From: Pseudonocardia sp. C8
GTDB taxonomy: Bacteria; Actinomycetota; Actinomycetes; Mycobacteriales; Pseudonocardiaceae
DNA: 64,000 nt
Assembly (NCBI RefSeq): GCF_014267175.1
Contig: NZ_JACMTR010000002.1
Span: 4,985,501-5,049,500, forward strand
Direction of reading: 5' to 3'
Each line of letters begins with the position of its first letter. Within the stretch, counting starts at the first letter, position 1. A program made the translations under genes and the position numbers. A model generated the notes under the pieces. The model did not search any database. It saw only the letters and a program-made list of their open reading frames with translations, and was not told where the DNA came from. Shown one piece after another: positions 1 through 7,396 of the stretch.

Positions 1-786
1 CGCTTCGAGCTTGACCAAATAGCTCTTACCGGCCCCGCTGCGGCCGAGGATCACGGAGTTGAAGTTCTCGCAACTGAACCGGTCCCAGTGCACCAAGCCC
101 TGGCTGCCGAGGTTCCAGCCGTAGAGCACGCCGCGGGCGGCTGATGCCGAGGTCGGGTCCGGCGGCGGCAGATCAGGGCTGGTGAACGGGAAGGCTGCCG
201 AGAGGGCGGCGGTATCGAACGAACGGGTCATCCGGATCTGGTCCAGGCCCGTCGGCAACGCCGTGACCCAACCCTGCAAGCTCCGGTACGTGGTGGGCTT
301 TGCGTCCATGAGCAGGCTCGCGGTCAGCGCCCGTAGTGCGCTGACCTCCTCGACGAGTTCGTGCTCCGAGTTCGCGTGGACGGTGAGATACAGGCCGACC
401 CGGAACAAACGACCCTCGCCGCGGGCGAGCCGGTCAGATAAGTCCTGGGCGTCCTCGGTGGCCGCCTCGACCTGCGGGTCGGCTAGCCGCCCGTGCGCGG
501 CGGTGTGCCGCCGACCGGACTCCAGGCGCCCCAGCTGCTTCTTCAGCCGCTCGGCGGCCACCTGCGGGTCGATCGGTTCGATGTGCAGCGACACGTCCAG
601 CCGGGCCGGATGGGTCAACAGGGGTTGCAGCCAACCCGCGTGGACCTCTCTGGGGTAGCCCGCGACGGCGAAGCTGGCGACCCATTCGTCCCCGATTTGC
701 AGGTGACGCGGGTGAACCTCGACGGCGTCGGGGGCGAAGGCAGCCGAGGTCGCCGGGGAGGTGCGGCGGCGGTTCCGGGTGAACAT
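1..786 (-). CDS. VirB4-family conjugation ATPase, 5' part only
   Basis: The N-terminal 262 codons of a type IV secretion ATPase; the gene runs off the left edge of the window. I translated it from the minus strand: it begins MFTRNRRRTSPATSAAF. Near residues 248-256 is a clear Walker A motif, GRSGAGKSY, just before the edge. VirB4/TraC-type ATPases are known to power pilus assembly and DNA transfer at the inner face of the membrane. The ATG overlaps the TGA stop of the PrgI gene (ATGA), so the two are translationally coupled in the order seen in actinobacterial conjugative elements (pilin, TrbL, PrgI, VirB4). The C-terminal motor (Walker B and later motifs) cannot be seen. Confidence 0.85.
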   Translation of the reverse strand, partial: MFTRNRRRTSPATSAAFAPDAVEVHPRHLQIGDEWVASFAVAGYPREVHAGWLQPLLTHPARLDVSLHIEPIDPQVAAERLKKQLGRLESGRRHTAAHGRLADPQVEAATEDAQDLSDRLARGEGRLFRVGLYLTVHANSEHELVEEVSALRALTASLLMDAKPTTYRSLQGWVTALPTGLDQIRMTRSFDTAALSAAFPFTSPDLPPPDPTSASAARGVLYGWNLGSQGLVHWDRFSCENFNSVILGRSGAGKSYLVKLEA

Positions 787-1841
787 CACAGATGGTCCTC
801 CTCGTCGGGGTCCCAGCCCGCTCCGGCCGGGGTGGTGATCACCTCGTCGGCGCCAGCCATCTCCGGCGAGGGCGGCAGCGGACTGTCCGGGTTCGTGGCG
901 GCTGACAGCACAGCGGTGGCCTGCGCAGCATCGAGCGGAGTGACCTCGATGCCGGCCGCAGACAACAGCTCGCTGGCCTCGTGCATGCGCCGCAGCAACC
1001 GGGAGGTCGCCGCCCGACGCGCCCCATCCGTGGGCTCGACCTCCTCCTCGCCGCCCCCGCGGCGTCGACGCAGTCGGCCGCGGCGGGTCAACGAGTCCGC
1101 CGGCGCGCTGCGCACGGGCTCACGGATCACCAGCAGGATCTGCCGGCGCAGCAGCTCGGCTTGCTGGCCCAGCTGGGCGAGGTAGTCGGCGTGATCGAGC
1201 GCGGCGGTCTCCAACGCCGGGTGCGGCAAGCTGGCTGCGCGCTCGCGTAGCTGCCCGATCTGCTCGGAGAGATCCAGGCGCTGGGCGCGCACCAGGATTT
1301 GCACGGGTGCGGACAGGCTGTGCAGGTAGCGTCCCAATGCGGCGGTCAACGCTTCCTGCTCGGCCGGGGTCCGCAGCGAAAAGTTCACCGTCGAACAACC
1401 GGCGAGCAAGGCGAGCCCGTCTGAGCCGAGATCGACCACTCCGGCCTCGCTGACCCCGGTGGCCGGCAACTCCAACGCGCCAGCCACCGGCTCGTCAGTC
1501 TCTTCGGCGACGCCGGACAGCCACTCCGGGACCGTTGCTGGCGCATGCCCGGCAGCAACCCGCCGCTGGGGCTGGAGCCGTTGCTGGAGTGCGGCCAGCA
1601 GCAACCGGTCCAGCGTTACGCCGTCGCGGCGCACCACCACCAGCGCGCCCACGGCCACCCCGAGAGGGACCGCGACGATCAGGTAGGCCACCACCGGGAG
1701 GAACGCCCGGGTGGCCACCCACCCGCCGTAGAGCAGCAGACCGGTCACGGCCATGACCGCCACCTGCCGGGCGGTGAAGCCCGCGAGGATGGTGTCCTCC
1801 CGGTCCACGTCTGCTGGGATGCGCACGCTGTACTGGCTCAC
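786..1841 (-). CDS. PrgI-family conjugal transfer protein
   Basis: A 351-residue protein. The first 20 residues (MSQYSVRIPADVDREDTILA) are followed by a hydrophobic hairpin at about residues 22-72, giving two closely spaced membrane segments, then a long cytoplasmic part. This is the usual layout of PrgI-family proteins, which partner the VirB4 ATPase in Gram-positive type IV secretion. The C-terminal two thirds contain helical, Arg/Glu-rich sequence and an acidic tail ending DPDEEDHL. The GTG start has a strong GGAGG site and overlaps the stop of the TrbL-like gene (GTGA), so it sits inside the transfer operon. The family call rests on the N-terminal pattern and position; the exact function is not established. 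Confidence 0.8.
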   Translation of the reverse strand: MSQYSVRIPADVDREDTILAGFTARQVAVMAVTGLLLYGGWVATRAFLPVVAYLIVAVPLGVAVGALVVVRRDGVTLDRLLLAALQQRLQPQRRVAAGHAPATVPEWLSGVAEETDEPVAGALELPATGVSEAGVVDLGSDGLALLAGCSTVNFSLRTPAEQEALTAALGRYLHSLSAPVQILVRAQRLDLSEQIGQLRERAASLPHPALETAALDHADYLAQLGQQAELLRRQILLVIREPVRSAPADSLTRRGRLRRRRGGGEEEVEPTDGARRAATSRLLRRMHEASELLSAAGIEVTPLDAAQATAVLSAATNPDSPLPPSPEMAGADEVITTPAGAGWDPDEEDHL

Positions 1842-3922
1842 GTCGACTCACCTCCTTCGCGGCGGGTGCTCGGGCGGGGTGGGGAGACCTTCGGCAGGTC
1901 CAGCGGCAGCGCTTGCTGGCGTGGCTGCGCACTGCGGTTCGGGCGCGGCGGTGCGGGCGCCTGCGCACTGGGCCGGGTCGGCTTGCGTGTGCGCTGCACA
2001 TTCAGTGGCAGCTGGTACTGGCCTTGCCGGTTGGCTCGGGGCTTGTTCTCCGGCCACTCCCCGTCAGCCGGGAACTTCAGCTGTTGGCCCGCCGTCGACG
2101 GCCGCGGCGGGCTCGGCGGAGGTGACGGAGGCGTCGGGCGCCGCACGCGCTGCGCGGTGATCGGCAGCCGATACTGCCCGTCGCGGCCAAGACGAGGCCG
2201 GTTCTCCGGCCACTCGCCACTGGCTGGGAAACGCAACTGCCGTCCTCGGTTACTCGATGCGGCCGACGACCGCGGCGCCGAGTCGGCTGCTGGTCTCGGA
2301 GCACGCTGGCGTTGCACGTCCAGCGGCAGTTCGTACTGCCCGTCCCGGCACAAGCGCGGCTTGTGCTCGGGCCACTCCCCGTCCAGGGGCAACTTCAGCT
2401 GCTTGCTGTGTCCGCTGGGCCGGGGCCGCGGTGCGGGCTTCGCGCCCGCGCGCTGGGTGGCCTTGGACGCTCGCTGCCGCTTGACCCCTTCCAGGGGCAG
2501 CATGTACTGGCCCGACGGGGTAGCGCGTGGCGACGCATAGGGATCAGTCGGCCCCGGCTCCTTGGGGCCGCCGCCCCGGGGCTTCGGGGCGCCACCGCCG
2601 CCTCCGCCTCCGAGCCCACGCAGAAGTCCGAAGGTCTTGTACGCGATAAACCCTCGAACCAGGGACCCGACCAGCGACCGGCCGCCGCCGCCACGAATCG
2701 AACCCAAGATCCAGAACGGAATTTTGAACAGGATGTACATCAGCGCCAGAGACACGAGAAGGTTCACCAGCCCGTCTGTGGTCGGCCCGAAGAACGTGAA
2801 TCCACCCGGGGACAGGAACACCCGCATCGCGGTGATCAGCGCCAGCGACTGACCCAGCTGAATGGCCAGACAGCCACCAAAGGCTTTCCACCACCATTTC
2901 GCGATGCCCTCGGTGTGCGGCAGCGCGTGACACATCAGGGCCAGCGGTGCACCCGCAATGAGGATCACGGTCAACGCGACGCGGACAATGTAGGTCAGCA
3001 AGAGCGCGACGAGCATTCCGGCGAGAAAAAGGCCGATGAAGATGATGAAGAATCCGCCGTTAAGCGAACTCATCACCAATTGCTTGAGCGTGTCGGCCGA
3101 GGAATTCTCGTCGACCCCGCCGGACATGATCGCTTTCGCGAGCGCGTTAGCGAGATTGATCGCCTGCGCGCACACCCAGAGCGACAACGCGCCAGCCAAG
3201 AAACCAATGATGACCCGCGGAAGAATCTCCTTAATAGAGATTCTGGTCTGCATGGTCTCGTAAGCCATGACGATGATTCCCGCAATGAGAATCAACATCC
3301 CGTAGCAGGCCAGCATGATCTGCCACGAGGAATTCCACAGCTCACCAATGCGGGGCAGCTGGTCCAGCGTCGGAGTGGTCAACAAGGTGTTGGCCAGCAG
3401 GTCCAGCAGGCTGTTCAGCGCCGGGGTCACCAGATCCCGGAAAAACGAGTCGATCGCGTCGTTGACGCAGGCCGGGATATCGGTGATCCCGCATGAAGAC
3501 TCCTGCTCGGAATTCTGGCCGCCGGGTTGGCCCGGCTGGTGACCAGACGGCGGTGGTGCCGGCGTGGTGGGCTGCGGGATACACCCCGGCCCCTGGCACG
3601 GCGGCGGCCCCGGCGGTTGGGCGGGCGGCTGCTGTGGAGCCGTCGGGTTCGGCTGCCCCGGAGCCGGCGTGGGCATGTGGCAAGCCGGAATCGGCGAATC
3701 CGGGGCACAGCCGTCGACGGTCGGCAACGGCAGAGCCGGGGGCGGCACCGGCGCCGGTGGCGAGGGCGCCGGTGCCGAGGGGGTGGGTGCGGGCTGGGCC
3801 GAGGCGGTGCCCGCGCCGGCGATGCCGACCAGAACGCTGAGAGCAAGCAGGCCAGCCACTGCGGCGAACGCGCGGCCGAACCGGTGGCCGGCCCCAGAGG
3901 TGGGGGTTGCGGTGGCCAGCAT
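1838..3922 (-). CDS. TrbL/VirB6-like conjugation channel protein with C-terminal repeats
   Basis: A 694-residue polytopic membrane protein. Residues 1-43 look like a signal peptide (hydrophobic core, ending TASAQ). A proline-rich extracytoplasmic stretch with several cysteines follows to about residue 145. Then come six or seven membrane segments, including IMLACYGMLILIAGIIVMAY and GFFIIFIGLFLAGMLVALLL. A glycine-rich linker leads to a long basic tail with about three and a half copies of a repeat built on DGEWPExKPR...GQYxLPL. TrbL/VirB6 proteins form the inner-membrane pore of type IV secretion systems. I chose the ATG at 3922 because it starts the signal peptide and follows the pilin stop by 4 nt. 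The repeated tail is unusual for this family. Confidence 0.8.
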   Translation of the reverse strand: MLATATPTSGAGHRFGRAFAAVAGLLALSVLVGIAGAGTASAQPAPTPSAPAPSPPAPVPPPALPLPTVDGCAPDSPIPACHMPTPAPGQPNPTAPQQPPAQPPGPPPCQGPGCIPQPTTPAPPPSGHQPGQPGGQNSEQESSCGITDIPACVNDAIDSFFRDLVTPALNSLLDLLANTLLTTPTLDQLPRIGELWNSSWQIMLACYGMLILIAGIIVMAYETMQTRISIKEILPRVIIGFLAGALSLWVCAQAINLANALAKAIMSGGVDENSSADTLKQLVMSSLNGGFFIIFIGLFLAGMLVALLLTYIVRVALTVILIAGAPLALMCHALPHTEGIAKWWWKAFGGCLAIQLGQSLALITAMRVFLSPGGFTFFGPTTDGLVNLLVSLALMYILFKIPFWILGSIRGGGGRSLVGSLVRGFIAYKTFGLLRGLGGGGGGGAPKPRGGGPKEPGPTDPYASPRATPSGQYMLPLEGVKRQRASKATQRAGAKPAPRPRPSGHSKQLKLPLDGEWPEHKPRLCRDGQYELPLDVQRQRAPRPAADSAPRSSAASSNRGRQLRFPASGEWPENRPRLGRDGQYRLPITAQRVRRPTPPSPPPSPPRPSTAGQQLKFPADGEWPENKPRANRQGQYQLPLNVQRTRKPTRPSAQAPAPPRPNRSAQPRQQALPLDLPKVSPPRPSTRREGGEST
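1981..2520 (-). repeat. 52-residue tandem repeats encoded in the TrbL-like gene
   Basis: In the C-terminal tail of the TrbL-like protein the pattern (K/R/Q)QL(K/R)xP..GEWPE(H/N)(K/R)PR....GQYxLP(L/I)..QR occurs three times in full, with a leading half copy GQYMLPLEGVKRQR. At DNA level the unit is about 156-157 bp. The glycine-tryptophan-proline core is nearly invariant, while the linkers are Arg/Pro-rich and vary. Confidence 0.8.
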
Positions 3923-3926
3923 GCGA

Positions 3927-4316
3927 TCAGGCCCCCACGATCCCTTTGAGGATCTCGACCACCAGGGGCGCCAACGCGGCCAGGCCGTAGCCGAAGCCCG
4001 CCGACTTGAAGGACTGTTTGGCCTTCTCGACCTCACTGGGGTCGCCGTTGGCCAGCACGTAGCGGACCCCGCCGATCGTGAGGAAGACCGTGGCGAGCAG
4101 CGCCAAGATCCCCATGAGCCAGTTGCGGATGTTGTTGAGGACTTCGTCGACCGAGCGGGCCAGCGCGACCACGTGCGTGGTCTCGGCTGAAGCCGTGGTG
4201 GCGGTGACCACCAAGCCGGCGATGACAAGCACGGCCACGGCAAGGACCCGGCCGACCCGGCGGCGTGGCGTGTGGCCACTGGCCGCGGGGCGAGCAGAGG
4301 GCGCGATCGAGCGCAT
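3927..4316 (-). CDS. VirB2/TrbC-like pilin subunit
   Basis: A 129-residue protein with a basic N-terminus, a hydrophobic signal segment (VLAVAVLVIAGLVV) ending in ATTASAE as a likely cleavage site, then two membrane helices (WLMGILALLATVFLTIGG and FGYGLAALAPLVVEIL). This size and two-helix layout fit TrbC/VirB2-type pilins. The conserved-looking segment VLANGDPSEVEKAKQSFKSA lies in the cytoplasmic loop. The ATG at 4316 (MRSIAPSAR) has a good GGAGG site 7 nt upstream; an upstream in-frame ATG at 4373 would overlap the preceding gene and lacks such a site. It lies directly ahead of the TrbL-like gene in the same operon. Confidence 0.75.
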   Translation of the reverse strand: MRSIAPSARPAASGHTPRRRVGRVLAVAVLVIAGLVVTATTASAETTHVVALARSVDEVLNNIRNWLMGILALLATVFLTIGGVRYVLANGDPSEVEKAKQSFKSAGFGYGLAALAPLVVEILKGIVGA

Positions 4317-4369
4317 CGTGGACCTCCAGGGCTTTCCAGCGGGCGAAGAGCGCGAGAAGCGGGCAGGGA

Positions 4370-5263
4370 TCACCCGCGGCCCTGAAGTCCGGATTTCGGG
4401 GGCTCATTGGACAGCCCCTCGTCGACTTTTTTCGCTACACTCTGTGACCGCTCCGGGGTATCGGATGCAGCGCTGGGCGAGGTCTGCGACGTGGCCGCCT
4501 CGCCCGTGGGGTCGCTCTCGACAGGGCCGTCGGCGGACTCGGTCAGCCAGGCGGCGAGTCGGTACTCGGCCCGCTTGCGGGTCTTGTACGCGGCCCAGAA
4601 CTCGATCTTGTGGTGAGCGGCCCAGTCATTCAGCAGGGTTTCGCCGAGCCGCGTCTCCGAGATCACCTCGGCCTCGATCGGGGTCAGGACTCCGACCTGA
4701 ACCGCGCGGGCCAGGACCAAGTCCGGGTGTCCCGACGGGGGCTTCGGCTCGGCGGAGAAGAACCCGGGCGCCTTCGGTGTGGGTCCGTCCAGCGCCGCGG
4801 TGAGCGCTCGGTGCCCGAAGCGGTAGGCGGCCCACCGCAGGCGGATCGTGATCCGTCCCTTGGTGAGGTCGATCGTCTGCAGGGCGTCGAGGAAGCCCTG
4901 CACGATCTCGGAGTGGACGTCGGCGGGGTCGCCGGCGTACCGGTCGGTCAGCCGAGCCGCCATGGGGGTCAACATCGGCAGGGCGAGCCCGACGGCCACG
5001 ATCGTCCACGTGCCGCCCTCGCTGCGGGCGCGCGTGATCACGTGCCGCCAGACCTGGTCCCACACTCGGCGTGGGCAGGACCGGCGCAGCAGCAGATCGC
5101 GGAGTTCGTCGACGGGGATCTCGCGGTTGGGCAAGTGATCGAACTCCCGCCCGTCCACCGCCACCGGGTGGTCCCCGGCGGTCAGCCACGCGAACGCGTC
5201 GCGGGCGGCATCCAGCGGGTTAGTGGGCCACTCTGCGTGCCCAGAAACCGAGGGGCGTGCCAT
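4370..5263 (-). CDS. Sigma-factor-like protein heading the transfer operon
   Basis: A 297-residue protein at the promoter-proximal end of the type IV secretion operon. I see no membrane segments. The middle part (VHSEIVQGFLDALQTIDL, then RLRWAAYRFGHRAL) and the later LTPIEAEVISETRLGETLLNDWAA followed by YKTRKRAEYRLAAWL resemble sigma-70 regions 2 and 4: a helix-turn-helix preceded by a TPIEAEVI segment and followed by an Arg-rich recognition helix. The tail is Ser/Glu-rich and probably disordered. The ATG follows an AGAGGAG ribosome site. It may control element genes, but the sigma likeness is by eye only. It could instead be a conserved hypothetical protein that merely shares the helical fold. 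Confidence 0.6.
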   Translation of the reverse strand: MARPSVSGHAEWPTNPLDAARDAFAWLTAGDHPVAVDGREFDHLPNREIPVDELRDLLLRRSCPRRVWDQVWRHVITRARSEGGTWTIVAVGLALPMLTPMAARLTDRYAGDPADVHSEIVQGFLDALQTIDLTKGRITIRLRWAAYRFGHRALTAALDGPTPKAPGFFSAEPKPPSGHPDLVLARAVQVGVLTPIEAEVISETRLGETLLNDWAAHHKIEFWAAYKTRKRAEYRLAAWLTESADGPVESDPTGEAATSQTSPSAASDTPERSQSVAKKVDEGLSNEPPKSGLQGRG

Positions 5264-5360
5264 CTCGCGGCTCCTCTCGAACGGCGGTCAATGACGCCGC
5301 CGAGAGGGCCAGGCGCGGAACAGCGCAGCGCACGGTTCCGTACTAAGAACTGCTTAAAAC

Positions 5361-5388
5361 GATCTCCTTGTCTCGGAACAAGAAGATC
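5361..5388. promoter_or_regulatory. Inverted repeat, candidate operator of the transfer operon
   Basis: GATCTCCTTGT at 5361-5371 and ACAAGAAGATC at 5378-5388 are inverted copies matching at 10 of 11 positions, with a 6-nt spacer. The right half shares the word GGAACAAGA with the second repeat at 5496. The site lies about 100 nt upstream of the sigma-like gene start. It could bind a dimeric regulator; which one is unknown. Confidence 0.5.
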
Positions 5389-5454
5389 GACAAATCTGGA
5401 GATTCGAGATCACTAACGAACTGCCAGCAAAGCTGTGCGCTGCTGCGTTAGTCA

Positions 5455-5506
5455 TCTCTTGTTCCATTGCTGTCACCCGACAAGCCGCTCCCACCGGAAC
5501 AAGAGA
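5455..5506. promoter_or_regulatory. Perfect 11-bp inverted repeat sharing the GGAACAAGA word
   Basis: TCTCTTGTTCC at 5455-5465 is the exact reverse complement of GGAACAAGAGA at 5496-5506, with 30 nt between them. The arms share GGAACAAGA with the site at 5376, so the word occurs three times in about 130 nt. The spacing suggests two binding half-sites about five helical turns apart, centre to centre, and not a terminator stem. Confidence 0.5.
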
Positions 5507-5655
5507 GTTGATCTCGACGAATTTCCGGGGCGATCTTGAACAGGCCCGCGCATGATCACGAAACTGGCGGTCGAACCCAGACGAAGTTGATCAAGAACCG
5601 GGGCGCGAAAGATCAACAAGTGGTTGCGGTCAGCCGCCTCATGGCATTACCGACT

Positions 5656-5673
5656 GTCACAGTTTGATGTGAC
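5656..5673. promoter_or_regulatory. GTCACA-N6-TGTGAC inverted repeat
   Basis: A perfect 6-bp inverted repeat with a 6-nt spacer, about 100 nt upstream of the first methyltransferase-like gene. It has the size of a regulator dimer site. No matching regulator is visible in the window. Confidence 0.4.
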
Positions 5674-5775
5674 TTGAATCACTCCATCGTTGTCCGGGGT
5701 CGTGTCCAATCGCGCCCGGTTTCGCGGACTTCAGGGGTGTCCTTGCCCCTCCGCGATGATCATGGAGCGTCTGAC

Positions 5776-6627
5776 ATGTCGCCACCGCCGATCCCGAGCG
5801 CGCCCGACTCGCACGAGCCCATCCAGCCCCCGTTGCCCCGGCAGCCGGCGCGCCGTCACCGACACGCCGCGGGGCGCCGCCGCGACCCCGCAAGGGCCGT
5901 GCCGGCAAGCGTCAAGTTCTGCCGCCTCGCCCCCGACGCCGGTCATGAGGAGAGGATCGTCGCGGCCGTCCGCTTCGTCGTCACCGCCTACAGCAACCCC
6001 GGCGACCGGGTCGCGCTCGCCGACGCTGCCGAGCGTGGGTCACCCGCACCCGCGAGCCGCGAGCGCCGCGACCGCCTTGTGGAGACGGTCCTGCGACTCG
6101 CCCGCGGCGCGGTCACCGAACCGCCCCGACCGGCGCTCGGTGATCACCTTCTCGACCGCGGAGAAGACCGGACTGGGACTGCGCCTGAGTCCGAGTCCGG
6201 ACCCGGACCCGAGCACCCGTCGGTCGCGGAACCGACCGCGTCCCCCGCCGTCCGTCGCGCCGGAGAGCGGAACCCGGACCGGTTCGCTGCGATCGTCTGC
6301 GGCTGCACACCCCAGCCAACCGACCCCGGTCTGATGACCGACTGGGCACCGCTGCTTGCTCCCGACGGCGCCCTCATCGTTCTCACGCACAGTAATCACG
6401 GGTCGGAGGTGCGGACGACGCGCTCCGGGAGCATCGTGCCGGCCGCGACACTGGCCGGCCTGACATTGACCGACCGGCTGATCCTGGCGCATGACGCCCC
6501 GAGTACCGCGCCACCGACGACCCGGCACAGCCAGCGCGCCGTCGCTCTCGGCGCTCATCGCCGCATCCACGCCACCGCCTGCGTGTTCCGCCCCTCGACC
6601 CCGTCGCTGGAGCCCCGTCATGCCTAA
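5776..6627 (+). CDS. Methyltransferase-fold protein A, probably catalytically degenerate
   Basis: A 283-residue protein, first of three consecutive methyltransferase-like genes. The ATG at 5776 follows GGAG by 8 nt. After a basic Pro/Arg-rich N-terminus, the segment RIVAAVRFVVTAYSNPGDRVALAD lines up with the nucleotide-binding start of protein B. Later, DRFAAIVCGCTPQPTDPG and LLAPDGALIVLTHSN lie where DNA methylases carry the catalytic strand and the next Rossmann strand. No DPPY/NPPY-type motif and no GxG cofactor loop can be seen (AERGSPAP stands in its place). An acidic Pro/Glu-rich insert divides the fold. It overlaps gene B by 8 nt. I infer a paralogue of B that lost or never had methyl transfer; it may be a structural or regulatory partner. 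Confidence 0.6.
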   Translation: MSPPPIPSAPDSHEPIQPPLPRQPARRHRHAAGRRRDPARAVPASVKFCRLAPDAGHEERIVAAVRFVVTAYSNPGDRVALADAAERGSPAPASRERRDRLVETVLRLARGAVTEPPRPALGDHLLDRGEDRTGTAPESESGPGPEHPSVAEPTASPAVRRAGERNPDRFAAIVCGCTPQPTDPGLMTDWAPLLAPDGALIVLTHSNHGSEVRTTRSGSIVPAATLAGLTLTDRLILAHDAPSTAPPTTRHSQRAVALGAHRRIHATACVFRPSTPSLEPRHA

Positions 6628-7396
6628 GAACGTTGTGCGCCCGGCCAGTGTTTGGGCTACAGGAAGCCGCTCGCCCCGCCAGCAGATCGTCGGCCGGCAT
6701 ATCGGCGCCACGCGCTCGGACAACGCGCTGACCCCGACGATCGCTCGCTGGGTCATCCAGACCTACACCGACCCCGGCGAGATCGTCTGTGATCCCAACC
6801 CCGGTCCCGGCCTCGTGGTCGCCGAGGCCGTCCGCGCCGGCCGCCACGCCCTGGCCCTGCCCACCCAGCCCCGTTGGGAGTCCACGCTGGAAGCGAACCT
6901 CGACCTCGCCCGCCTCGCCGGCAGCACCGGTCACGCCACCCTCCTGGACAGCATCGACGACCCGCGCGCCACCGACCTGCCCGGCGCGGTCGACCTCGTA
7001 CTGACCGGCCTGCGCCATACCCCGACCAGCGACCCCAGTCGGGTCCTGGTCGACCTCTACGAAGACCTCGACGCGGTCGCCGACTGGGTCTGGCCCGGCG
7101 GGCACATCGTGATCACTTGCCGCCCCTGGCACCGCCGCGGACGCCTCGTGGATCTGCCCGGACAGATCCACGAGGCGGTGGACGCGGTCGGGCTAGTACC
7201 CGCCGATCACTGCATCGCCCTGATCGCCCCGATGCACGGTCAGCAGCTCCGGCCCCGGCGCAGCACCCGCATGGGAGACCGCCCGGAGGGCACCGATCTG
7301 CACGGCTGCCGCACCACGCTGCCGACGCATCTCGATGTTCTGGTCTTTCAGCTCCCGCCGGCCGCAGGCCACGAGATGAAAGGCGGTGGGCAGTGA
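6620..7396 (+). CDS. Methyltransferase-fold protein B, catalytic motif absent
   Basis: A 258-residue protein starting at an ATG inside the end of gene A. ALTPTIARWVIQTYTDPGEIVCDPNPGPGLVVAEAVRAGRHALAL closely mimics the cofactor loop of DNA methylases (compare DPFSGAGTTGLAA in gene C). VDLVLTGLRHTPTSDPS sits where TDPPY would be expected, followed by WVWPGGHIVITCRP. Protein A has the similar TPQPTDPG at the same point, so A and B look like paralogues. Because the catalytic PPY residues are missing, cofactor binding without base methylation is possible. The stop overlaps the GTG of gene C (GTGA), so the three genes are translationally coupled. Confidence 0.6.
   Translation: MPKNVVRPASVWATGSRSPRQQIVGRHIGATRSDNALTPTIARWVIQTYTDPGEIVCDPNPGPGLVVAEAVRAGRHALALPTQPRWESTLEANLDLARLAGSTGHATLLDSIDDPRATDLPGAVDLVLTGLRHTPTSDPSRVLVDLYEDLDAVADWVWPGGHIVITCRPWHRRGRLVDLPGQIHEAVDAVGLVPADHCIALIAPMHGQQLRPRRSTRMGDRPEGTDLHGCRTTLPTHLDVLVFQLPPAAGHEMKGGGQ

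Larger units (their letters stand above)
5264..5775. promoter_or_regulatory. ICE control region between divergent operons
   Basis: A 512-base gap between the minus-strand transfer operon and the plus-strand methyltransferase genes. It is clearly less GC-rich than the chromosome. I see no convincing gene in it. It contains three inverted repeats (listed separately) and several GATC-centred words such as GTTGATCAAG and AAGATCAACAAG at 5583-5627. Divergent promoters are expected here because both flanking genes point outward. Confidence 0.6.
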
